Positions 45,315 through 54,621 of a DNA stretch of 64,000 bases are shown here, piece by piece. The DNA is taken from positions 1-64,000 of the forward strand of contig JAKVKP010000011.1 of assembly GCA_022484805.1 (NCBI GenBank), written 5' to 3'. The notes beneath the pieces were generated by a model. That model had not been told where the DNA came from and did not search any database. It saw only the letters and a list, made by a program, of their open reading frames with translations. This DNA is from Streptococcaceae bacterium (GTDB lineage: Bacteria > Bacillota > Bacilli > Lactobacillales > Streptococcaceae). Every line of letters begins with the position of its first letter. Within the stretch, counting starts at the first letter, position 1. Position numbers and translations under genes: made by a program.

Positions 45315-46392
45315 CTACCTGTATTAAGTGAATCATATTTTGTGCTAGATAACGCATATTAGTCAATGTCCGCTCCTTTATCATCGCATCTGCTAAGCTA
45401 ATCGGACGTCTTTGAATACTGAAAGTCGCCATGTACTTGGTGTCCCCTTCAAAATCATCATCAATCGAACCACAAATGGCGACAACAGGCACGTGGTAAC
45501 GTTGAGCAAGAGTAGCAACACCAGCTGGCACTTTTCCTCTAGCAGTTTGCTGATCTAATTTTCCTTCACCAGTAATAACTAAATCACTTTCCGCAATCTT
45601 TTGCTCAATGCCAATCATTTCTGAAATCGTACTAAATCCTGGTGCTAACGTACCACCAAGCATCGCAATTGCACCGCCTAAGCCACCAGCCGCACCTGAG
45701 CCAGCAATTTGATTAATATCTGTATCAAATTGAGTCGCTAGGGCTTGCGCCTTTTGGTCTAATTCTAATAGCTGCTGTTTATTGCCACCTTTTTGAGCAC
45801 CAAAAATTTCAGAAAAGCCATTCATACCTGTATAAGGATTATCAACATCACACAGACCAACCAAGGTGATTGGTAGGGTAAGTTTTGGTAATTTTGTTAA
45901 ATCTAATAATGGATTTCTTGATGGCATTTCACAATCAGATAATGACAATAATAACCCCAAGCCACCATCATTAGTCCCACTACCGCCTAAGGTAAAAATA
46001 ATTTTATCCACTTTTTTAGCAATGGCATCTTTAACCAATGCACCCAAACCAAAGGTAGAGGCCGTTTCAACAATTTCTGGACTAGGAATCGTTTTATCAA
46101 TTCCAATCACACTCGCACTTTCAATTATCGCAAGCTTAATCTCTTGATATTCAGTTAGCAAATAGGTCGCTTCGATTGGACGATGAATCAAGTCAACTGT
46201 TGTAACAGTGATAAAATCACCACCTAAGCATGAATAAATTGCCTCTACTGTACCTTCGCCACCATCAGCAATATTAACGGTATCCGTCTTAATTTTAGGA
46301 TTTACTACACGAATACCATCCGCAATCGCTTGATTTAATTCTGCCGAGCTTGCGCTTCCCTTAAAGCTATCGATTGCAATGACAATTTTCAT
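45298..46392 (-). CDS. glxK: Glycerate kinase
   Basis: Phosphorylates D-glycerate (GarK/GlxK family, usually to 2-phosphoglycerate) for entry to glycolysis. The 364-residue protein has the N-terminal KIVIAIDSFKGSASS, the NIADGGEGTVEA motif, GGSGTNDGG and the C-terminal VITGEGKLDQQTARGK motif. The ATG at 46392 follows GGAG by 5 nt and overlaps the phosphorylase gene by 4 nt. Adjacency to a GH13_18 phosphorylase suggests glycerate is released by that enzyme. Confidence 0.95.
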   Translation of the reverse strand: MKIVIAIDSFKGSASSAELNQAIADGIRVVNPKIKTDTVNIADGGEGTVEAIYSCLGGDFITVTTVDLIHRPIEATYLLTEYQEIKLAIIESASVIGIDKTIPSPEIVETASTFGLGALVKDAIAKKVDKIIFTLGGSGTNDGGLGLLLSLSDCEMPSRNPLLDLTKLPKLTLPITLVGLCDVDNPYTGMNGFSEIFGAQKGGNKQQLLELDQKAQALATQFDTDINQIAGSGAAGGLGGAIAMLGGTLAPGFSTISEMIGIEQKIAESDLVITGEGKLDQQTARGKVPAGVATLAQRYHVPVVAICGSIDDDFEGDTKYMATFSIQRRPISLADAMIKERTLTNMRYLAQNMIHLIQVGERID

Positions 46393-48059
46393 ACAAACTC
46401 CTCTAGCCATACATATTGATATGGCGCTAATATTTGATTCTCCTCAAAATGTTTGTCAGTAATTAAATCCTTACCACTGACTTTTGGTAATGCGACTGGC
46501 TCTCGGCTAATATTAACAACGGATACAATTGAACCTGCCTTAGAGCTTCTTCTAACTGCAAAAAGTCTTGTATCTAAATCTAAAATCTCTTGATCATTAT
46601 AGGGACTAAAAACAGAGTTATTTTTTCTAATTTTAATTAATTCCGAAATACCATGGTAAATTTGTTGACGATAGGCGTCTGTTTGTAGTTCTTGATACAA
46701 TTGATTTTTTTCGAGCTTCTGACGATTAATACGACGATTAATACCCGAATCATTTAAGCCCTGATAATCATTTTTTGAGCCAAAAATTGAATGGTAATAA
46801 ATAGCTGGCACACCAATCACAGATAGTAAAATGGCATGAGCTGCAAGCATCTTTTGTGGTGTCTCCTCTGGATGTTCAATATCTTTTAGCGCTTCTGAAT
46901 AATTAATATTCATTTCATAAACTGATTGTGTGCCATCTGTGTTTGTTTTCATTGAAACTTTGCCACCATTTTCTTTAACATGCGCTACCATCTGATTTAT
47001 TTCTTTTTCCGATAATATATTTTCTACAGGCCGCAAACCAATACCATCATGACTTGCTAGAAAATTAAAATAGGTCGCTTTTGCACTAACTTGATGAATT
47101 GTTTTTGCCCAATCGCTTATTTTTTGAGCATTACCACTAATAAAAGTATGTAAAACAAGAGGTGGCAATGGAAATTGATAAACTTGGTTAGCTTCATCAT
47201 CATTCCCAAAATAGCTGATGTTTTCCTGATGTGGTACGTTCGTTTCGGTAATAATTTGCGTATTAGGTGCAAAATAGTCCAATAGTGTTCGCCATAATTT
47301 AACAATTTCATGGGTCTGTGGTAAGTGCATACAAGTAGTCCCTGAACTTTTCCACATAAAACCAATAGCATCTAGACGAATTGAGGTGGCACCTAAGGCA
47401 CTATAATTTAATAATACCTCTGTTAATCGGGCAAGCATCTTTGGATCACGCACATTTGTATCCACCTGATCTTCACTAAAGGTTGTCCAAACACGTTTCT
47501 TATCTTGATTAAGTTGATAGTCATGGAAAAGTGGTGAAACTCTGGGACGAACTACTTTTGAAACATCAAAATTTTCATCATATTCGACAAATGCCGCTTG
47601 AAAATCCGACTGATTATTTAAGAAATTTTGAAACCATTCACTAGATTGACTCATATGATTAACCACAAAATCAAACATTAAACGATTTTGATGAGCTAGC
47701 TGCGCAATATCATTCCAATCACCTAAACGCTCTTGAATTTGATAATAATCAACTACCGAGAAGCCATCATCAGAGGTATACGGAAACATCGGTAACAGAT
47801 GAACATCTGAGATGATATCAGCTAATTTCTCTTTTAGTATATCACGCAATACTTGTAGACTTGGACGATTTCCTTCGATGAAGCTATCACCGTAGGTAAT
47901 TAGATAAACATTTTCGTGCGTAAGCGCTGCTTGTTGATTAAAATTAATCTTTTCAAATTGATTAAATAATTCATCAAATAATATTTTGGCTTCATCAAGA
48001 TGCTGATCTATATAAATAGCTTCCAAATGTTGATTTATTTTTTCTTTTACAATAGACAT
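46389..48059 (-). CDS. GH13_18 glycoside phosphorylase, probable glucosylglycerate phosphorylase
   Basis: A sucrose-phosphorylase-like GH13 enzyme of 556 residues. Visible active-site segments are DFVVNHMSQSS, nucleophile Asp in IRLDAIGFMW, acid/base Glu in IITETNVPH, and transition-state Asp in LASHDGIGLRP. RPRVSPLF is in the loop that separates subfamily specificities and resembles glucosylglycerate or sucrose-6-phosphate phosphorylases more than sucrose phosphorylase. The following glycerate kinase supports glucosylglycerate. Products would be glucose-1-phosphate and glycerate. GGAGG precedes the ATG at 48059. Confidence 0.85.
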   Translation of the reverse strand: MSIVKEKINQHLEAIYIDQHLDEAKILFDELFNQFEKINFNQQAALTHENVYLITYGDSFIEGNRPSLQVLRDILKEKLADIISDVHLLPMFPYTSDDGFSVVDYYQIQERLGDWNDIAQLAHQNRLMFDFVVNHMSQSSEWFQNFLNNQSDFQAAFVEYDENFDVSKVVRPRVSPLFHDYQLNQDKKRVWTTFSEDQVDTNVRDPKMLARLTEVLLNYSALGATSIRLDAIGFMWKSSGTTCMHLPQTHEIVKLWRTLLDYFAPNTQIITETNVPHQENISYFGNDDEANQVYQFPLPPLVLHTFISGNAQKISDWAKTIHQVSAKATYFNFLASHDGIGLRPVENILSEKEINQMVAHVKENGGKVSMKTNTDGTQSVYEMNINYSEALKDIEHPEETPQKMLAAHAILLSVIGVPAIYYHSIFGSKNDYQGLNDSGINRRINRQKLEKNQLYQELQTDAYRQQIYHGISELIKIRKNNSVFSPYNDQEILDLDTRLFAVRRSSKAGSIVSVVNISREPVALPKVSGKDLITDKHFEENQILAPYQYVWLEEFV

Positions 48060-48140
48060 ATTGCCTCCATTTATTATATCCACGGTAGTAGACTTTTTTT
48101 ATTTTTTTGGTTAAAGTTATCAAAAAGAGGTGAATCAATT

Positions 48141-48887
48141 TTGTATTTTTATGACTTATTAAAAGAAAATCGGCTAAAACTTAATTCAAATGAAGAGGAA
48201 ATTTTAGCATTTCTTCTTGCGCACTCAAATATCAAGCAGTTAGGCATCCGTTCTGTTGCTGCACAATTCTATACTGCACCTAATACCATTACTAGAATGG
48301 TAAAAAAATTAGGCTTTAGTGGTTACTCTGAGTTTAAGGATGCTTTATTTATCAGTCAAAACGAACACCAGAGCTTTGCTGACTTTACCTCTTTAGATCA
48401 ACAAATTGTTAAAACAAAACAATTGCTAAATCCGGAAATCGTTCAGGAAATCATTAGACTCATTCATCACGCAGATAAAATATTAATTTTGGGCGTGGGT
48501 CTATCACGCTTACCATCAGAAGAACTAGATAGCTATCTCAAGCTGATTGGCAAACAAACATTAACATTTATTGACCCTCATCTAATGTTACATGCTGCCA
48601 AAAAATTAACCTCAACAGATCTTTGTATCGCCTTTAGCATCTCAGGCGAAACCGAAAACATTATTAAGCCTCTTAATGTTGTCAAGACAAACGGTGGACA
48701 AACAGTCAGTATCACAGGCTTTTCTACCAATAGGCTCAGTAAAATTTCCGATTATCAGCTCTATGGTATGACTAGCAAGCTGATTATTGATGGATTAGAT
48801 AGTGCTGATCGTCTAAGCTTTCATTACTTAGTCAACACGCTGTTTACCGAATATATCAAGCGATATTATCCTGATATTTTTGCTTGA
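48141..48887 (+). CDS. RpiR/MurR-family transcriptional regulator
   Basis: A 248-residue regulator. The N-terminal HTH_6 domain (~1-75) contains LGIRSVAAQFYTAPNTITRMVKKLGFSGYSEFK, and the C-terminal SIS sugar-phosphate-binding domain (~105-235) has ILGVGLSR and AFSISGETENI. I chose TTG at 48141, which has AGAGGTG 8 nt upstream. It is divergent from the phosphorylase operon and convergent with the EIICB gene (8-nt gap), so it very likely controls both in response to a phosphorylated sugar. Confidence 0.9.
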   Translation: MYFYDLLKENRLKLNSNEEEILAFLLAHSNIKQLGIRSVAAQFYTAPNTITRMVKKLGFSGYSEFKDALFISQNEHQSFADFTSLDQQIVKTKQLLNPEIVQEIIRLIHHADKILILGVGLSRLPSEELDSYLKLIGKQTLTFIDPHLMLHAAKKLTSTDLCIAFSISGETENIIKPLNVVKTNGGQTVSITGFSTNRLSKISDYQLYGMTSKLIIDGLDSADRLSFHYLVNTLFTEYIKRYYPDIFA

Positions 48888-48895
48888 ACCAAGGA

Positions 48896-50509
48896 CTAAT
48901 CTTCGGAGAAGTGCCCAGCTTCCTTTACCTTTAAAGCAATTGATTCTACTTGAGGGCCATAAATCACCTGAAGATTAGTTTCATTAATTTTTGAAAGTCC
49001 AACCGCACCAGTTGATTTAAGTTTCTGTTCATCTGCCAGACTGACATCTTTTAAAACTAGTCTTAATCTTGTAAAACAGTTATCAATCGAAACAATATTC
49101 TCACGTCCACCTAGCCCATCAATGATAATTTCTCCCAAGCCCTGTGATGAACTCGTAGATTGATTATTCGTTGTTTCAGCAGATGAAACAACAGGGGTAA
49201 TTTCTAAATCCTCTCTACCTGGCGTTTTAATGTTTTTACGAATAATAATAAATTTAAAGAAGTGATAATAGGCCAGCGCATAAAAAATACCAATGATAAT
49301 TTCAAAGAACCATTTGGTTTCTGTACCTCTTAGCACACCAAAGACTGCTAAATCAATAAAACCGCCTTGCACATTTCCAATTGAAACTTCTAATAAGCTA
49401 GTTAGCATAAACGAGAGACCACTCATTAAGGCATGAAAAATAAATAAAATTGGACTAACAAAAATAAATGAAAATTCAATCGGTTCCGTAATTCCTGTCA
49501 TGAAGCTAGCAATTGCACCAGCAAGTAGTAAGCCTTTAACCCGTTTCTTTTGAGATGGACGAGCAGTTTGATACATCGCATAGCAGGCCGCTGGCAAGCC
49601 AAATACCATAAATGGAATTTTACCTTGTGCTAAGAATCGTGTTGCTTCGCGCATAATATCCATATTTGGACTGGTTTCTGTCAATAGTCGATTAAATATA
49701 TTGAGAGAACCAACAATTTGCTCACCATCAATCATAGCCGTACCACCAATTGGCGTAAAACGAACTAATTGATTCAAAATATGATGTAGTCCCGTGGGTA
49801 CTAATAAACGCTCCAAGGTACCAAAAATAAATGTTCCAAAAAGCCCTGCCTCAGAAATTAATGTACCGATTGATTCAATTGCATATCCCAAAAATGGCCA
49901 AATCAAATACATGATAATCCCAAGAATTGGCGCAAAAATTGTGGTCATAATTGGCACAAGACGTTTCCCACCAAAATAGCTAATGGCTAATGGTAGCTCT
50001 GTCCGATAAAAACGGTTGTGAACGGTTGCCACCAGCATCCCTAATACAACACCACCAAAAACGTTCATCCGATAAGTAAAAATACCTAAAACAGTTTCAT
50101 ATAGAGATGCCATTCGAGTCGCATCTAGGGTTGATTTACCTGATTCGACCAGTGCCTCTACTGAAAAGGTAGTCGCATTGATACCTTTTAGATTTAAAAA
50201 ATAACTAATCGTAATATGCATTAAAATAAAGCCGATAACCGCTGAAAATGCTGCTGTCGTTTTCTCAGACCGTGCCAAGCCAATTGTTACTGAAACGGCA
50301 AATAAAATTGGTAAATTTCCAAATAATGCACTAACAATAGCACGTATAAAACCGATACCATTTTGCACCGCCGTTATCGAAGTAAAGCTTTCCCCCACAA
50401 TCGCCGGATTTTGCAAAACAGAAGCTAATCCTAGAAAAATACCCGCAGCCGCAATTATTGAAATCGGCATCATCAAGGATTTTCCTAATTTTTGCAAATA
50501 CTCTTTCAT
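48896..50509 (-). CDS. PTS EIICB component, glucose/maltose family
   Basis: A 537-residue sugar permease. The EIIC domain (~1-400) has about ten hydrophobic segments and the sugar-site motif GITEPIEFSFIF. A flexible Ser/Thr/Asn linker (~430-455) leads to an EIIB domain with phospho-Cys in DNCFTRLRL. It lacks an EIIA domain; the EIIA at 44008 is the obvious donor. The ATG at 50509 has GGAGG 6 nt upstream. A cre-like site overlaps the promoter. From context the substrate may be a glucoside such as glucosylglycerate. Confidence 0.93.
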   Translation of the reverse strand: MKEYLQKLGKSLMMPISIIAAAGIFLGLASVLQNPAIVGESFTSITAVQNGIGFIRAIVSALFGNLPILFAVSVTIGLARSEKTTAAFSAVIGFILMHITISYFLNLKGINATTFSVEALVESGKSTLDATRMASLYETVLGIFTYRMNVFGGVVLGMLVATVHNRFYRTELPLAISYFGGKRLVPIMTTIFAPILGIIMYLIWPFLGYAIESIGTLISEAGLFGTFIFGTLERLLVPTGLHHILNQLVRFTPIGGTAMIDGEQIVGSLNIFNRLLTETSPNMDIMREATRFLAQGKIPFMVFGLPAACYAMYQTARPSQKKRVKGLLLAGAIASFMTGITEPIEFSFIFVSPILFIFHALMSGLSFMLTSLLEVSIGNVQGGFIDLAVFGVLRGTETKWFFEIIIGIFYALAYYHFFKFIIIRKNIKTPGREDLEITPVVSSAETTNNQSTSSSQGLGEIIIDGLGGRENIVSIDNCFTRLRLVLKDVSLADEQKLKSTGAVGLSKINETNLQVIYGPQVESIALKVKEAGHFSED

Positions 50510-50545
50510 AACAAACCTCCATAGCTCATTTTTTATTCTATAGTT

Positions 50546-50574
50546 AGTATAGCCAACAATGATTGCGCTTACAA
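50546..50574 (-). promoter_or_regulatory. Promoter of the EIICB gene
   Basis: On the minus strand TTGTAA (50569-50574) and TATACT (50546-50551) are separated by 17 bp, about 40 bases upstream of the ATG. Confidence 0.75.
50559..50574 (-). promoter_or_regulatory. CcpA cre site overlapping the -35 box
   Basis: TTGTAAGCGCAATCAT matches the cre consensus TGWAANCGNTNWCA at 13 of 14 positions. Its overlap with the -35 box predicts carbon catabolite repression of the EIICB gene. Confidence 0.65.
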
Positions 50575-50656
50575 TTAGATGCCTAGTTTTCAATATTTGT
50601 ATACACAATGAGCTAATTTACACATTTAAGTATAAAAATACACAAATTCGATATAA

Positions 50657-50702
50657 TAAAAGCGATTATAATAACTAAATTTAGAAATTATAATCGCTTT
50701 TA
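50657..50702. terminator. Terminator after the tautomerase gene
   Basis: TAAAAGCGATTATAAT and ATTATAATCGCTTTTA form a long stem around a ~14-nt loop. It lies just past the tautomerase stop (50707). Confidence 0.75.
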
Positions 50703-50706
50703 TTAA

Positions 50707-51096
50707 TTATAGCTTACCTGTTAAAAATTCTGCTTCACCATTTCCAAAGCTCCAGTCATCATCATTATTAGGAACAAGACTAAACATCACATCTTCTTTA
50801 CGTATCCCTAATTCATCATGAAGACGTGAAACAACTGTCTGATAAAATAACTGTTTTGCTTTGGTAGATCTTGGACGTGTCACTAAATTAAAAACAACAA
50901 TATCATTGGTTCTCTTAATGCCTAGACCTGTGTCAAAAATTTGCATTTCAAATGCTTCATGCTGTGTTAAAATCTGATAACGGTCATCTTCTGGTGTTCC
51001 TAAGGTAGCAATTTGAACCTCGTAGGCAATCTGCAACATTTTTTTTAAATAATCTTCATCATGTCCTTTGATCACATCGATTCGCATTAATGGCAT
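50707..51096 (-). CDS. Tautomerase family protein (4-oxalocrotonate tautomerase/MIF fold)
   Basis: A 129-residue protein of the tautomerase superfamily, longer than the classical 60-residue 4-OT. It has the catalytic-type N-terminal Pro after Met (MPLMRIDV) and the acidic, aromatic tail seen in the YusQ-like group. The substrate is unknown. GGAGAA precedes the ATG. It is monocistronic between the EIICB promoter region and a Gfo/Idh/MocA gene. Confidence 0.85.
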   Translation of the reverse strand: MPLMRIDVIKGHDEDYLKKMLQIAYEVQIATLGTPEDDRYQILTQHEAFEMQIFDTGLGIKRTNDIVVFNLVTRPRSTKAKQLFYQTVVSRLHDELGIRKEDVMFSLVPNNDDDWSFGNGEAEFLTGKL

Positions 51097-51236
51097 ATCT
51101 ATTCTCCTTATTTATGAATAACTAAAATACTTAATTAGTGTAGCACATTTAAAATAGGAAACCCAAAATAAAACCAGCAATTCTATTTATTTGATATAAT
51201 ATTTGGGTAAGCACCGAAAGAAGAAGGGAAAATAAT

Positions 51237-52211
51237 ATGAACATTGGCATTATTGGCTCTGGTAATATTGCCAGAACTGTTATTAAAGCTCTAGAAAAGC
51301 TGAACGATATCAACATTAGCGGGATATATTCGAGAAACATTGAAAATGCTGGGCAATTATCACGACAATTCGATATTCCTTTTTATACAGATTCAATTGA
51401 AAAGCTATGTCAACGTAAAGAAATTGACGTCATTTACATTGCAACACCACATATTTTTCACTTTGAGCATTGTAAAAAAGCACTCAGCTATCATAAAAAT
51501 GTCATTTGCGAAAAGCCTATGACTATCAATGCAGAAGACGCTCGTGAGTTAATTCATATTGCTCAGACAAATCAATGCTTTATTGGCGAAGCATTCTGGA
51601 CCTGCTTTAATCCTGTCTTTCAACAAATCAAAGCCATTAAAAAAAATGGACTCATTGGCGACTTTAAATCTTTAATTTCTAATATTGGTGGCAACGGCCT
51701 AGCTACTCCACGTTTAGTTGATCGAAAGCTAGCAGGCGGTGCTTTAATGGATATTGGTATTTATAATATTAATCTTATGTACGAGGTCTTTGACACTCAA
51801 TTTATCAAAAACACTTCAACTTGGATACAAGGAGAAAGTGGTGTTGATTTACAGCACAATCTAGTTTTTACGTTTGATAATCAAGCAAGCGCCTCCCTTT
51901 CTGCCACCATTCAAGCCAAAACTCTAAATGGTGCTGTCATTAGTGGCACAAATGGTTATATTTTAATAGACCATGTTTCTGAATGCAACAAACTAGAGGT
52001 CTATAATAACCAGCGTGAGTTAATTCAGGTTGTAGCCAAGGAGCCTAATCTAACTGGATATGAATACGAATTTATTAAATTGAAAGAGTGTCTGGCTTCT
52101 GGAAAGCTCGAGTTTGATGAGATGCCAATTGAAAGAACGCTTAATATCCTCAAGCTGACTGATCAAATCCGGCAAGAATGGCAATTGGACTTCCCAAGTG
52201 CAAGCACTTAA
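51237..52211 (+). CDS. Gfo/Idh/MocA family oxidoreductase
   Basis: A 324-residue NAD(P)-dependent sugar or cyclitol dehydrogenase. The Rossmann motif GIIGSGNIART is near the N-terminus, and the conserved catalytic Lys is in VICEKPMTINAED. The C-terminal alpha/beta domain contains GGALMDIGIYNIN with the conserved D and H/N region. It is convergent with a second, distinct member at 52278. The substrate is unknown; GGG and AAGAAGGGA precede the ATG. Confidence 0.9.
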   Translation: MNIGIIGSGNIARTVIKALEKLNDINISGIYSRNIENAGQLSRQFDIPFYTDSIEKLCQRKEIDVIYIATPHIFHFEHCKKALSYHKNVICEKPMTINAEDARELIHIAQTNQCFIGEAFWTCFNPVFQQIKAIKKNGLIGDFKSLISNIGGNGLATPRLVDRKLAGGALMDIGIYNINLMYEVFDTQFIKNTSTWIQGESGVDLQHNLVFTFDNQASASLSATIQAKTLNGAVISGTNGYILIDHVSECNKLEVYNNQRELIQVVAKEPNLTGYEYEFIKLKECLASGKLEFDEMPIERTLNILKLTDQIRQEWQLDFPSAST

Positions 52212-52233
52212 TCTAGTGATTCAATTATGATAT

Positions 52234-52275
52234 GTTAAAAGCACTGATTCAATCAAATGAATCAGTGCTTTTAAC
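52234..52275. terminator. Bidirectional terminator between the two oxidoreductase genes
   Basis: GTTAAAAGCACTGATTCA pairs perfectly with TGAATCAGTGCTTTTAAC around a 6-nt loop. Confidence 0.9.
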
Positions 52276-52277
52276 CA

Positions 52278-53261
52278 TTAAACATCAGAAGCTAAATTGA
52301 TAAATGCGCCCTCTGTTAATTTTTGTTTAATTTCAGCAATCAGTGTGATGCAATTGACAGAGGATTGTAAGCTCATCTGTTCGCTTTCAAGCGCGCCTTC
52401 TGAAAAAGCAGTCATCGCAGCTTGAATTTCACCTGAAAAGTCATCTGGTAAATAAGGATAATCAAAATTAGTGACAGATTCGCCGTAGATTTCAAGCGAA
52501 AATTGGGTTGGACGATGAAAATCAATCACTCTAATTCGCCCCTTAGTTCCTGTAAAAATCGCTTCAGCAAGTTGCGTCTGATCAAAAGCCGTTTCGAGTA
52601 TTACTTCAACTTCTGCATTGACCAGCTGGGCCTTAACATAAACCTCAACATCATTTTCATCAAGAACAGCAGCCAATGTTGAAACTCGTAAGGGTTGCTT
52701 AATGAATGGTTCAAATAAACCGACATTATAAATACCCAAATCTAAAAGACAGCCACCTTGAATTGGTAAATAATGGTAGCTCGTATTGGCTTTTGGAATC
52801 AATCGACACAGTGAAGTTGAAATTTTTACAATGTCACCAATATCACCAGCCTGGATATGCTGGTAAATCATTTCAAAAGCTGGTACAAAACGATTTTTCA
52901 TCGCTTCCATAAAAAAGACACCCTGCTGTTCAGCTAATGCTTTTACTTCTCTCATCTGGTTCGCAGACATTGTGGCTGGTTTTTCACAAAGCACACCTTT
53001 ATGATGTAATAATGCTTGTTTAATCCATTCAAAATGGTATTGATGTGGTAAGGCAATATAAACCATATCCACCTGCTCATCATTCAAGAGATCATTATAA
53101 TTCGCATACACCTGTTCACAGGAATGACGTTCCTGAAATTGTACTGCCTTTTCTAAAGTTCTATTGGCGACTGCATAGAGTCTTCCATCTTTCTTCTGTG
53201 CCAAGCTTTCGGCAAAACGATGTGCGATATTACCAGCACCAATAATGCCCCAATTAATCAT
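52278..53261 (-). CDS. Gfo/Idh/MocA family oxidoreductase
   Basis: A 327-residue dehydrogenase of the same superfamily as its convergent neighbour but clearly diverged. It has Rossmann motif GIIGAGNIAHRF, catalytic Lys in VLCEKPATMSANQ, and GGCLLDLGIYNVGLFE. GAGGTG lies 6 nt before the ATG at 53261. An imperfect palindrome ATGTAAGCGTTTCAT upstream (~53301) resembles a LacI/CcpA-type site but has a one-base-shortened centre. Substrate unknown. Confidence 0.9.
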   Translation of the reverse strand: MINWGIIGAGNIAHRFAESLAQKKDGRLYAVANRTLEKAVQFQERHSCEQVYANYNDLLNDEQVDMVYIALPHQYHFEWIKQALLHHKGVLCEKPATMSANQMREVKALAEQQGVFFMEAMKNRFVPAFEMIYQHIQAGDIGDIVKISTSLCRLIPKANTSYHYLPIQGGCLLDLGIYNVGLFEPFIKQPLRVSTLAAVLDENDVEVYVKAQLVNAEVEVILETAFDQTQLAEAIFTGTKGRIRVIDFHRPTQFSLEIYGESVTNFDYPYLPDDFSGEIQAAMTAFSEGALESEQMSLQSSVNCITLIAEIKQKLTEGAFINLASDV

Positions 53262-53392
53262 AGCTATCACCTCAACAAATTCATGTAATCATATCGCAAA
53301 TATGTAAGCGTTTCATTTAAATTACATTTACATCATAACATGATTATCTTAGCTATAATATCCTAATTTTAATTTATAATAGAATTTAACGA

Positions 53393-54511
53393 TTAAGCAA
53401 ATGTCAATGCTTCTAAGTCAAGTGGTGCCTCAGTTAACAGTCGGTAGCCATCAGAAGTAATTAAAGCTGTATCTGAGTGTCTAAAGCCTCCCAAGCCCTC
53501 AACGTATAGACCTGGTTCAACAGAAACAACCATATTAGGTACCAATACCGTCTCATTGCCCCTTGAAAGCGTTGGCTCTTCATGATTATTTAAACCGATT
53601 CCGTGACCTGGGCGATGCAAAACCTTATCTGCTACACCCTCTTTTTCAAAATAAGTCATAATCGCTGTTTCAATAGCAGATGCCTGAACACCCGGCTTGA
53701 GCATTGAAAGCATAATTGAACGAGCATGCATCATTGTTTCAAAATAAAAAATCATTTCTGCTGTTGGTTTTTCGGTGAAAAATGTACGTTCACATTCAGC
53801 TGCATAGCCATCTAATTTAAAAATTGCAATGTTAACATTGGCACCCGCTCCAATTGTTGAATTAAATTCTGGAATACTGTGTGGCATATAGCTAAATTCT
53901 GCTGGCCATACAGCATTCTGAGTTCGATTATGGATACTTTGATACGGTGCTAATTCCTTTTGGAAATACTTGCTAGGAATCATATAGGTTTCCATCACTG
54001 TTGTTCCTGTTTTTGAAATTTCTAAGGTTTTCCTAACTACCTTGCTTGAAATTCTACAAACATTGGTAATTTTTTCAATTTCATAATTACTTTTAACCAT
54101 TCTCAATTGACTCACCCATTTTTCAATGCGCCAATCATCCGAAAATGGTTGAGCTATGTAGAGTGGTGCATTGTTTTCAATCGCAACCCGACTGATACCT
54201 TTAAGATGCTTAGACAATTTGTCATACCAATTATCTCCCGACTGTGAAGTGACATCAAAATAAGGGTCAATTTGATAATCGAAATAACTAACATGAACAT
54301 GGGATTCTTCTAATTTTGGGACAATAAAAAGCGGCGCTTGATTTGCATAAACTATGAACAGAAATGGTCGTTGCTCAGGGCTATATTCAATATTAGTAAA
54401 ATACCAGATATCTTCAGCATCAGTAATAATATATGCTTCAATAGCCTCAGCGCGCATTTTTTCTTGTAATTTTTTGATTCGTCCGGTTACTTCCGCTTTT
54501 AGTTGATTCAT
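53393..54511 (-). CDS. M24-fold hydrolase, creatinase/ectoine-hydrolase-like
   Basis: A 372-residue pita-bread-fold protein with an N-terminal creatinase-type domain (~1-140) and an M24 catalytic domain. It would usually be labelled Xaa-Pro dipeptidase. However, the metal ligands appear altered: the DxG...GYxxDxTRT motif reads FKLDGYAAECERTFF, and the final EDT-type ligand reads FRHSDTALI. GHGIGLNNHEEP and VSVEPGLY remain. The ERTFF pattern resembles the metal-free creatinase and ectoine hydrolase branch (ALERTLF). The substrate is unknown. GGAGG precedes the ATG. Confidence 0.8.
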   Translation of the reverse strand: MNQLKAEVTGRIKKLQEKMRAEAIEAYIITDAEDIWYFTNIEYSPEQRPFLFIVYANQAPLFIVPKLEESHVHVSYFDYQIDPYFDVTSQSGDNWYDKLSKHLKGISRVAIENNAPLYIAQPFSDDWRIEKWVSQLRMVKSNYEIEKITNVCRISSKVVRKTLEISKTGTTVMETYMIPSKYFQKELAPYQSIHNRTQNAVWPAEFSYMPHSIPEFNSTIGAGANVNIAIFKLDGYAAECERTFFTEKPTAEMIFYFETMMHARSIMLSMLKPGVQASAIETAIMTYFEKEGVADKVLHRPGHGIGLNNHEEPTLSRGNETVLVPNMVVSVEPGLYVEGLGGFRHSDTALITSDGYRLLTEAPLDLEALTFA

Positions 54512-54621
54512 TTTTATGCCTCCATTTATTTAAAAAATTTGATTCAGAAATGTATTATATTAGTTGAAATTAACTGAACTTTTTAGATTATCCTCAGCTC
54601 TCGTTTTAAAAATTAACTTTC

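Noticed and set aside
53301-53316. cre site upstream of the oxidoreductase gene at 52278
   Set aside because: ATGTAAGCGTTTCAT lacks one base relative to the cre consensus, so the central CG is off-register; kept only as a note.
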